Source: Flavobacterium sp. SUN052 (lineage in GTDB: Bacteria; Bacteroidota; Bacteroidia; Flavobacteriales; Flavobacteriaceae). From it: a DNA stretch of 64,000 bases. The position numbers and the translations under genes were made by a program. Of the stretch, positions 10,379 through 17,872 are shown piece by piece. Under the pieces are notes generated by a model, which worked only from the letters and a program-made list of their open reading frames with translations, searched no databases and was not told the DNA's origin. Every line of letters starts with the position of its first letter. The first letter of the stretch is position 1. The stretch covers positions 992,001-1,056,000 of the forward strand of contig NZ_JAPQNS010000001.1 in assembly GCF_028867935.1 (NCBI RefSeq), read 5' to 3'.

Positions 10379-11446
10379 TTAGCGGTTGCCTAGTTCGGCG
10401 ATGAACCCCCAGTTCTGATGCTGAAGTCGGCCCATCGCATCGAAGCCTTTACCAAAAATTGACGCGTCGCCCTCCGTAATAAACAGCAGCTCGTTTTGCC
10501 CTTTTTTCAGCGGTAACAGAATTTTGTGCGTGCCGCTGAATATCCGGTCCAGCTTCATCTTGTCGTAGCGAAATAGCTCCTGGCCGTTCAGCACAATTTT
10601 TAGTTTACCAATAAAATCGACGTACAAAAACTTGTCATTTTCGGCTGCCGACTGAACTTTGTGTCGGGCAATAGCTACTCCATTCGGGTTCGAAAAATAC
10701 CGGCAGAGGTTAACAACATCGGCTTCGTCGGGGTGAACGACGGTCCAGGTTTTACTGGTTGTTTTGTGATCCATGTCCAGCATTTTGCTTCTGGGGAACT
10801 GTTCGGAAATTTCCCAGTCGGCCAGAACTTCAGGTAGCTCCCACACATTGATGTTAGCGAAGTAGGATGAGCCAAACATCGACCTGAGTAAGATTGGACC
10901 CTCCCGAAACGAGCTGCTGATCAGGTAGATGTCCATTTGTGCCGTGGGGCTGTTGTTTACATAAACCTTAAGGTTATTGTTCTTCACCTCCATAGCCACA
11001 TGAAACCACTCTAGGCGTTTAATGTCAGCGGTTGTTTCGTAGTTGGGATAGTTATAGAGTACCCAACTCAGAGCTCCGTTGTAAATTGGTACATACTGAA
11101 TGGCTTCGCGCGTGCCGCCGTAGCCCAGCCTGAAGTACAGGAACTGGTAATTTTGCGCGTCGGTGGCCCGGAAACCAATTCCCGACATGACCTCACCAGC
11201 GATGTCGAGTTCAATTCGAAAGTTTTTTACCGGAGCCCCCTTTTTCAGGGCAATTGCCTGACCCTGGCTCGTTAGCACCATACAGGGTTTGTTCTGAAAT
11301 ACGGTATCTATTAAGACGGCTGGTTCGTTGGAAGCGGAGAAAACATCCCAATCCGTTTTAACGATCTGGCCAAAGCAATCTGCTCCGATAAACAGCAATG
11401 CCAGAATCGTGTAAAGGGTGAACCGGGGCATATTTTGGTTTTTCAT
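10379..11446 (-). CDS. Secreted two-domain jelly-roll protein, paralogue of the next gene
   Basis: 355 residues from the ATG at 11446 (MKNQNMPRFTLY); a second ATG at 11431 gives a shorter signal peptide and is also possible. The frame stays open to 11590, but that extension has no signal-peptide character and is rejected. The signal peptide ends near CFGQ. The LamG-like half (SGIGFRATDAQNYQFLYFRL, YNGALSWVLYNYPN) and the CBM-like half (LPLKKGQNELLFITEGDASI) align domain by domain with the protein encoded at 9230-10330, so the pair arose by tandem duplication. No catalytic motif is recognised. It is divergent from the membrane-tethered HTH gene at 11650, about 200 bp away, which suggests shared control. 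Confidence 0.75.
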   Translation of the reverse strand: MKNQNMPRFTLYTILALLFIGADCFGQIVKTDWDVFSASNEPAVLIDTVFQNKPCMVLTSQGQAIALKKGAPVKNFRIELDIAGEVMSGIGFRATDAQNYQFLYFRLGYGGTREAIQYVPIYNGALSWVLYNYPNYETTADIKRLEWFHVAMEVKNNNLKVYVNNSPTAQMDIYLISSSFREGPILLRSMFGSSYFANINVWELPEVLADWEISEQFPRSKMLDMDHKTTSKTWTVVHPDEADVVNLCRYFSNPNGVAIARHKVQSAAENDKFLYVDFIGKLKIVLNGQELFRYDKMKLDRIFSGTHKILLPLKKGQNELLFITEGDASIFGKGFDAMGRLQHQNWGFIAELGNR

Positions 11447-11649
11447 TTTTTGGTTTGTCAGGTTGTTCTTTATGTAATTTGTTAGTGACCAGTCGTTACG
11501 GAAATAAGCAGCGGTCAACCCTCTTTGCTGCGTATCTCCAGAAGGCGACGGCCCGGCACAAACGTCTGAAAATAGCCTTATAATGCCCATTCAAGCGTGT
11601 TCAAGTTTGGATCAAGCTTGTGCAAAAGCGCCCCGTTCTAACAACTGAT

Positions 11650-12963
11650 ATGATTTCGCAACAGGAAGACCTTGTACTGGCTGAGTGCCGCCAACTCATT
11701 GAAAAGAAAGTGGGATGGGGGAGAAGCGATGGCTGGTCGACCCATGATTTTGAGCGGTTGAGCGAGCAGATTGCCAACCAGACGGGTGTTACGTTGAGCG
11801 TGACAACGCTTAAACGCGTCTGGGGGCGGGTCCGATACGACTCCGCACCTACACCCACGACACTTAATACGCTGGTTCAGTTTATTGGTTATTCAACCTG
11901 GAGTCAGTTTCGGGAAATGAGGCCCACTCCCGATTTGCCTGACCAGCCAGCCCCGCCCGTTTTTGGTCAAGAGGCCGATCCAAAACCTTCACAAGCCCTA
12001 CAACCAAGCCGTTCATCGCCCTTGATTCGATGGGGATTGGGGGCTATGTTGCTGGCTGGAATAGGGATAGTACTGACCATACTGTTTACCCGGCAAACGC
12101 CACCGGTACTGTCCCCAGCCGACTTTTCGTTCAGCAGCCAGCCCGTCACTAAAGGCATTCCGAACTCGGTAATTTTCCATTACGATGCAACAGCCGCTCC
12201 CACCGATTCGGTCTATATTCAGCAGTCCTGGGACCCTCGCCGACGTGAGTTAGTGCCTCGAAACGGGCATGAATACAGCTCGATTTATTACTATCCTGGC
12301 TTTTTTCGGGCCAAGCTGGTGGTGGGAAAACAAATTATGCAGGAACACAATGTGTTGATTGCGTCGGAAGGCTGGAATGTAGCCGTTATGCAGGAGCCCG
12401 TGCCCGTTTATTTCAAGCCAAACGAGGTGATTAAGAATGGCGAACTGAATCTGTCCGTTGCCGCGATTAAGCAGCGCAATATTCAGATGCAGCCAAAGCC
12501 TCCTACGGTTCAGTACCGTTATGTGAAAGAGTTTGACAACCTGCGGGCGGATAATTTTGTGCTGGAAACACGCATCAAAAATACCTTTCAGCAGGGAGCC
12601 TCGGTCTGTCAGCGTTCGAGCATTATGCTCCTGTGCAAAAACAACGTATTCAACATTCCCTTGTCGGTCAAAGGGTGCGTGGGCGACATGAATCTGTATC
12701 TGGCAGGTCATCATGTCAATTCGAAAAACACGGATTTATCCGCTTTCGGCGTCGACCTTTCAGAGTGGGTGACGCTGCGTTGCGAGGTCCGAAACAAACA
12801 CGTGCGGTTGTTTATTGATGGTCGCCAGGTGTACGAAGCCACTGCCCCCCACGCCAGCGTATCCATTGTTGGAATCAGTTATGCGTTTGAAGGCAGTGGT
12901 GCTGTTGATTTTGTCCGCTTCCGTCGGCAGGATGGAACAACGGTTTTCGAAGATAATTTCTAG
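11650..12963 (+). CDS. Membrane-tethered HTH-like protein with outer PKD-like and LamG-like domains
   Basis: 437 residues from the ATG at 11650; a GTG at 11620 is less likely. Residues 1-90 are a cytoplasmic helical domain with LSVTTLKRVWGR and TPTTLNTLVQFIGYSTW, resembling a lambda-repressor-like HTH found in several Bacteroidota proteins (family recognition from memory). A Pro-rich linker follows, then one helix (about 126-147, LGAMLLAGIGIVLTILF). Outside lie a PKD/Ig-like domain (about 155-245) and a LamG-like sandwich (about 265-437) with WVTLRCEVRNKHVRLFIDG. The layout suggests a one-component regulator sensing a periplasmic or glycan ligand, by analogy with ToxR/CadC-type proteins; DNA binding is not proven. 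The gene diverges from the secreted jelly-roll pair. A second protein of the same plan is encoded at 43046-44221. Confidence 0.75.
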   Translation: MISQQEDLVLAECRQLIEKKVGWGRSDGWSTHDFERLSEQIANQTGVTLSVTTLKRVWGRVRYDSAPTPTTLNTLVQFIGYSTWSQFREMRPTPDLPDQPAPPVFGQEADPKPSQALQPSRSSPLIRWGLGAMLLAGIGIVLTILFTRQTPPVLSPADFSFSSQPVTKGIPNSVIFHYDATAAPTDSVYIQQSWDPRRRELVPRNGHEYSSIYYYPGFFRAKLVVGKQIMQEHNVLIASEGWNVAVMQEPVPVYFKPNEVIKNGELNLSVAAIKQRNIQMQPKPPTVQYRYVKEFDNLRADNFVLETRIKNTFQQGASVCQRSSIMLLCKNNVFNIPLSVKGCVGDMNLYLAGHHVNSKNTDLSAFGVDLSEWVTLRCEVRNKHVRLFIDGRQVYEATAPHASVSIVGISYAFEGSGAVDFVRFRRQDGTTVFEDNF

Positions 12964-13010
12964 ATAATAGACTTAGTTTAATTGCATCTCTATCGGAGTT
13001 TTTGCTGCTG

Positions 13011-13041
13011 TTTGCATATATAAGAAAATTATATATTTTTG
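13011..13041 (+). promoter_or_regulatory. Bacteroidetes-type promoter of the acylase gene
   Basis: TTTG at 13011-13014 and TATTTTTG at 13034-13041 match the Bacteroidetes -33 (TTTG) and -7 (TAnnTTTG) elements with 19 bp between them. The ATG follows 20 bp after the -7 element, so the leader would be short. The stretch is AT-rich compared with its surroundings. Confidence 0.5.
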
Positions 13042-13061
13042 TTTTAAACCTTCTTCTTTCT

Positions 13062-15164
13062 ATGAAATTTCTAACCACTACCCTTTTATTACTGACTCTA
13101 ACGGCCACTGCCCAACCCACTACCCGTGAGCGGTTACCAATAGGTAAATCAGCTAATTCTACCGTTGAGATTCTATGGGATACGGCTGGGGTGCCCCACA
13201 TTTACGGTCAAACTCTGGAATCGATGTATTATGGCTTTGGCTATGCCCAGATGCAGAATCACGCCAACCTGCTACTGCGGCTTTACGGTCAGGCAAGGGG
13301 CCGGGCGGCTGAGTACTGGGGACCCGAGTATCTGGATTCCGACAAGATTGTAACCCTGTTTGGGGTGCCGCAACAGGCGCAGCAACAGTACACCCAGCAG
13401 GACCAGGAGTATCGACCGTATCTGGATGGGTTCGTCAGCGGTCTGAACGCCTACGCCAAAGCGCACCCGGAGGCCATTGGGGCTGAATTCAAACAAGTGC
13501 TGCCCATTACACCCCAGGATGTGCTTGCCCATATCAGCCGCGTGATTTGCCTGGAATTTACGGGCGGAGCAGAAGCCGGAGCAGCCCGGGTGATGCCGCC
13601 CGGCTCGAATGCCTACGCGATCGCACCAGCTAAATCGGCCTCACGAAACGCCATGCTGATGGCGAATCCGCACCTGCCCTGGGAAGGGTTCTTTTTGTTT
13701 TTTGAAGCCCACCTGAACGGGCCGGGACTTGTGGCTTACGGTGCTTCGTTGGTTGGTCAGCCGGTGCTCAATATTGCCTTCAACCAAAATCTGGGCTGGA
13801 CGCATACAGTGAATACGATTGACGCGGCTGACCGGTATGCTCTCACGTTGCAGGACGATGGCTATGTGCTGGATGGAGTCAAACAGGCGTTCGAAAAGAA
13901 AAACGTAACCCTTCAGGTTCGGCAGTCGGATGGACAGCTTAAACCGCAGCAACTTACCTACCAATATAGCCAACATGGGCCAGTGATGGAAAGCAAAGAC
14001 GGGAAAGCCTATGCCTTCCGGTTTGCGGGCTTAACCAATCCTGCAATGGCGGCTCAGCATCATTCCATGGCCAAAGCCAAAAATCTGGCAGAGTTCGAAG
14101 CGGCACTTCAACGGCTGCAACTGCCTATGTTCAACGTCATTTATGCCGATGGAGCAGGCAATGTTTTGTATGTGTTTAACGGCAATGTACCTGTGCGCAG
14201 CGAGGGAGACTGGCGATACTGGCAAGGAGCTATTGACGGTTCGTTGGCAAAACACATCTGGACCCAAACACACCCCTATAAAGACCTTCCACGTGTGCTT
14301 AACCCACCCTCGGGGTTTGTGCAGAACGCTAATGATGCGCCCTGGAGCTGTACCTATCCGGCGGTGCTGGACCCCAACGCCTTTCCAAAGTATATGTCGC
14401 CCGTTGGTATGCCGCTCCGGTTACGTCCTCAACGGTCGATCAATCTGATCAAAGATGATGCGTCGATTAGTTTTGAGGAGTTGATGGACTACAAACTCAA
14501 TACGGGTCTGGAAGCTGCCGATCGATTTCTGGATGACCTGCTGGCCGCCGTTGAGCAATATCCTGACTCCTTAACCAGGCAGGCCGCTTCGGTGCTTAGA
14601 ACATGGGACAAAACGACCAACCGCGATAGTAAAGGGGCGGTTTTGTTTACGGCCTGGTTCGATCGGTTTAATCCCGGAATGGCAGCCGTTGGCTGGGATG
14701 CCACCCGCTCCGTTAGCACGCCCGATGGGTTGAAAGACCCCAAAAAAGCCGTTGAGCTCCTGGGTGCCGTGGCCGCGCAGGTACGTCAACGATACGGTCG
14801 ACTAGATATCGCCTGGGGAGAAGTGAACCGATTTGGTCCAGCCGGAAACGACTACCCGGCAAATGGCGGTTCGGAGCATTACGGCATCTACCGGACTATC
14901 CAGTTCGTGCCGGACCCCAAACAACCCCAACTGAACCGGGCAGTTGCTGGCGACACCTACGTTGCCATTACCGAGTTTGGCAAGAAACTGCGGGCGCAGG
15001 TATCCCTTAGCTACGGCAACGCAAGCCAACCGGGTCACAAGCATAACGGGGATGGCTGGAAGCTGATGTCCGAAAAAAAACTCCGCGAAGCTTTACTCGA
15101 TAAGTCGACGATTCTGCAACAATTGGAGAAAAAGGAAACGTTACGGTACAGCACTAATCCGTAA
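13062..15164 (+). CDS. Penicillin acylase family Ntn-hydrolase, secreted
   Basis: 700 residues from the ATG at 13062; an upstream in-frame start at 13002 would place the promoter inside the gene. Signal peptide 1-18 (ends TATAQ). It belongs to the penicillin amidase / acyl-homoserine-lactone acylase superfamily: EILWDTAGVPHIYGQ near the start, the alpha-chain motif GFGYAQMQ, and the autocatalytic junction PPGSNAYAIAP, where Ser182 would become the N-terminal nucleophile after removal of the spacer. Further family signs are LMANPHLPWEG, NLGWTHTVNT and the late HYGIYRTIQFV. It would hydrolyse an amide (beta-lactam side chain, N-acyl-homoserine lactone or N-acyl amino acid) in the periplasm; the substrate cannot be told from sequence. 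The gene stands alone with its own promoter and terminator. Confidence 0.92.
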   Translation: MKFLTTTLLLLTLTATAQPTTRERLPIGKSANSTVEILWDTAGVPHIYGQTLESMYYGFGYAQMQNHANLLLRLYGQARGRAAEYWGPEYLDSDKIVTLFGVPQQAQQQYTQQDQEYRPYLDGFVSGLNAYAKAHPEAIGAEFKQVLPITPQDVLAHISRVICLEFTGGAEAGAARVMPPGSNAYAIAPAKSASRNAMLMANPHLPWEGFFLFFEAHLNGPGLVAYGASLVGQPVLNIAFNQNLGWTHTVNTIDAADRYALTLQDDGYVLDGVKQAFEKKNVTLQVRQSDGQLKPQQLTYQYSQHGPVMESKDGKAYAFRFAGLTNPAMAAQHHSMAKAKNLAEFEAALQRLQLPMFNVIYADGAGNVLYVFNGNVPVRSEGDWRYWQGAIDGSLAKHIWTQTHPYKDLPRVLNPPSGFVQNANDAPWSCTYPAVLDPNAFPKYMSPVGMPLRLRPQRSINLIKDDASISFEELMDYKLNTGLEAADRFLDDLLAAVEQYPDSLTRQAASVLRTWDKTTNRDSKGAVLFTAWFDRFNPGMAAVGWDATRSVSTPDGLKDPKKAVELLGAVAAQVRQRYGRLDIAWGEVNRFGPAGNDYPANGGSEHYGIYRTIQFVPDPKQPQLNRAVAGDTYVAITEFGKKLRAQVSLSYGNASQPGHKHNGDGWKLMSEKKLREALLDKSTILQQLEKKETLRYSTNP

Positions 15165-15171
15165 AACAAAT

Positions 15172-15198
15172 AGAACCCCGCCTGACGAGCGGGGTTCT
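15172..15198. terminator. Bidirectional intrinsic terminator
   Basis: A perfect 10-bp stem (AGAACCCCGC / GCGGGGTTCT) with a 7-nt loop lies between the convergent acylase gene and permease gene. The plus strand continues GTTTGC and the minus strand continues with the T-rich ATTTGTTTTAC, so it can stop transcription both ways, better on the minus strand. Confidence 0.8.
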
Positions 15199-15217
15199 GT
15201 TTGCTGGCTTTCGTGAT

Positions 15218-17872
15218 TTACTCGCTTCGCAAACTCTTCACAGGGTTCATCAAAGCGGCCTTTATGGAGCGGTAACCAACGGTCAGGATGGCGACGACGA
15301 ACGTGCCGGCGATAGCCAAAACAAACACCTCGGGGCCAATGCTGATCTGGTCTTTGAACGTTTGTAGCCATCGACTCATGGCAAACCAGGCAACCGGAAC
15401 AGCCAGCACAAACGCGATCACAATAAGCCGGGTAAACTCTCCGGCGAAAATCCAGACAATTTGCCCGGTGCTACTGCCCAACACTTTGCGGATACCAATT
15501 TCTTTGCGTTTCTGAGCCGCCATAAACGACACCAGCCCGTACAGACCCAGACACCCAATAAAAATGGCAATGCCCGCGAATACTTGAATCAGTTTCAATA
15601 TCAGCGACTCGGTTTCATAAAATTCAGCAATCTGATCGTCAAGAAATTGGTAGGAAAATACCTGATCGGGGTGAGTCTGACTCCAGATCTTATCCAGAGC
15701 AGAAAGGGTAGTCTGAGCCTTGGACAGGTCAATCTTCACAGCGTAGTAATCATAATTCTCGGCGACTGTACTGATGCACATTGGCTCGATGTCGGCATGA
15801 AATGACTTATCGTGAAAATTCCGGATTACGCCCACAATTTGCCCTTTGAATCGATCGCCATTCAGGCTCAGCATTTTGCCCAATACGGCATCCGGCGAGG
15901 AGAGGTTGAGCTTACGAACAAAGGCTTCGTTGACCACAAACTCCCGAACAGAATCGGCGGGATACACGTTTCGGCCGGTTACCAGTTGCAGATCGAACAA
16001 CGGGATGAACTGATCGTCTCCGCCCCGTACATTGATAGCGAACTGTTCATCTTCGGGCCGGTTGTCATACCGGGGCGACGTGGTCCAGTTGCTGCTGGAA
16101 GCAGGAGCAGCCTGGCAGAGCGACACTTTTTTTACACCCGCCAGCGACGAGAATTTATTGGCGACCGTATGCCGCGTCTCCGGTTTTGAATCGGTCGCCA
16201 GTGATACCATCACAACGGCTTCTTTATCGAACCCTAATTCAGCCTGCTGGGCATAACGCATCTGGTTGGCAATCACAATAACCCCGATGATCAGAATCTG
16301 CGAAATAGCAAACTGCGTTATGATCAGTGCCCGGCGGGTGTTGAAACCGCCAATCGCCTGCTGTGATAGCCGACCTTTCAGGGCCAGAATCGGTTGAAAA
16401 CCGGCCAGAATTAGTCCTGGATAAGCGCCTGACAAGATCGTGACGACCAGTGTAAGGCCAAGCAGGAAGGCCGGCAACTGCCAGCTCGTCAGTAGGCTAA
16501 GGTTTAGGCGGGACTGAAACCAATCGTTTACAAACGGTAGAAGGGCCAGCGAACACAGCAATGCCAGTAGTAAAGCGGTTACTGTAATTAGCCCCGTTTC
16601 GGTAATGAATTGCCAGAACAACTGTCCCCGAACACTACCGAGCACTTTCCGAACACCCACCTCTTTCGACCGATTCAGAGCCTGGGCGGTGGCGAGGTTG
16701 ACAAAATTGACACAGGCGGTAATGATCAGAAAGAGCCCGATGCAGGCCAGTACCCACAGGTTACTTTTGGTCATGGTACCTCCATACCGGGCATCGAAAT
16801 GCAACTCGGCCAGCGGTTGCAACTTATAATGATGCACGTTCTTGCTGGTTGGCCGGTATTTCTTGACGTAGGCGGGCAGCACGCTTTCCACCTGAGCGGG
16901 TGTAATGCCGGGGCGTAGTTGCAAAAAGCATTGCATCGAGCTGACAATGCCTCCCCACGAATCGTCGCTGGCAAGCCAATCATCGTATTGCTTCAGGGTG
17001 GTATAGGAGGCAAAAATTTCGGCCCGCAGGTCAGTATTATCTGGTAAATCGGCCATTACGCCAATGATGCGGAGGTCGATCTTGCTATTCATCCGAATCA
17101 TCTGGTTGATCGGGTTGGCATTGCCAAAAAACTTCCTGGCCAGGCGTTCGGTCAGAATGGCCGTGTTTGGTTCGGTCAGGTTGGTTGCTTTGTTGCCGTT
17201 GATCAATGGAAAATTGAACAGATTGAAGAAATCCGTTTCGGCAAACGCGACACCTTCTGGCTCTATATACTTGGTAACTTCCTGCCCCTTCTTCACCGTG
17301 ATCAGCATGTCGTCGAATGTAGCAACGCGGGCAACTTTTTCGGCAAACGTGTAGTCGTTACGAAAAGCTTTGCCCAGCGGTGCCGGCACACCTCGTGAGT
17401 AGCTGATTGTTTCGCGGTGCTGTTCCGTGACGAAGCGATACGTCCGGTCAGACTGGGAGTGGAAATTGTCGAAACTCAGGTGATAGGTGATAAGCGTGAA
17501 CAACAAAATGCCGCAGGTTAGGCCAAGGGCCAGTCCAGAAACATTAAGCAGCGCGTAGGACCGGTTACGCGTCAGATTTCGGATTGCGATTTTTAAATAA
17601 TTTCGGATCATAGCCGGATGCAGAGGAGAATAGTGTTCGTATGGTTGTTTAACTTGTTTTCGACGGCGTACAAAGGGCGGCAACACCGAGATCACGTTGA
17701 GCAGGTAGCGGAGTGTAGCCTGCGTTCGGCCCGCCCGATGGTGCCAGTAAGCGTAGAGTTCATCCAGATCACCCTCAACTTCTTCGAGGGTGTTTTCAGG
17801 ATGGAGCTTGGTCAGTAGCCAGTACGCCCAGCGGGGCGGTCCGACGGGTCGGGGTGAACCAGGGGTGCTCAT
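15218..17872 (-). CDS. Duplicated FtsX/MacB-type permease with prefix domain (third gene of padR operon)
   Basis: 884 residues. The prefix (about 1-75) shows PPRWAYWLLTKLHPENTLEE and VEGDLDELYAYW, followed by a basic stretch FVRRRKQ; the permease core starts at Met88 (MIRNYLKIAIRN). The first FtsX core has EVGVRKVLGS near 404 and the second EIGIRKVLGSS near 794; the C-terminus is NPVKSLRSE. Its ATG overlaps the stop of the upstream permease by four bases (ATGA, 17869-17872), which indicates translational coupling. The prefix is very close to that of the upstream gene, and both cores are of the same subtype (GLFLIITACVNFVNLATAQ here), so the two are recent duplicates. Transcription ends at the bidirectional terminator 15172-15198. 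Confidence 0.93.
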   Translation of the reverse strand: MSTPGSPRPVGPPRWAYWLLTKLHPENTLEEVEGDLDELYAYWHHRAGRTQATLRYLLNVISVLPPFVRRRKQVKQPYEHYSPLHPAMIRNYLKIAIRNLTRNRSYALLNVSGLALGLTCGILLFTLITYHLSFDNFHSQSDRTYRFVTEQHRETISYSRGVPAPLGKAFRNDYTFAEKVARVATFDDMLITVKKGQEVTKYIEPEGVAFAETDFFNLFNFPLINGNKATNLTEPNTAILTERLARKFFGNANPINQMIRMNSKIDLRIIGVMADLPDNTDLRAEIFASYTTLKQYDDWLASDDSWGGIVSSMQCFLQLRPGITPAQVESVLPAYVKKYRPTSKNVHHYKLQPLAELHFDARYGGTMTKSNLWVLACIGLFLIITACVNFVNLATAQALNRSKEVGVRKVLGSVRGQLFWQFITETGLITVTALLLALLCSLALLPFVNDWFQSRLNLSLLTSWQLPAFLLGLTLVVTILSGAYPGLILAGFQPILALKGRLSQQAIGGFNTRRALIITQFAISQILIIGVIVIANQMRYAQQAELGFDKEAVVMVSLATDSKPETRHTVANKFSSLAGVKKVSLCQAAPASSSNWTTSPRYDNRPEDEQFAINVRGGDDQFIPLFDLQLVTGRNVYPADSVREFVVNEAFVRKLNLSSPDAVLGKMLSLNGDRFKGQIVGVIRNFHDKSFHADIEPMCISTVAENYDYYAVKIDLSKAQTTLSALDKIWSQTHPDQVFSYQFLDDQIAEFYETESLILKLIQVFAGIAIFIGCLGLYGLVSFMAAQKRKEIGIRKVLGSSTGQIVWIFAGEFTRLIVIAFVLAVPVAWFAMSRWLQTFKDQISIGPEVFVLAIAGTFVVAILTVGYRSIKAALMNPVKSLRSE

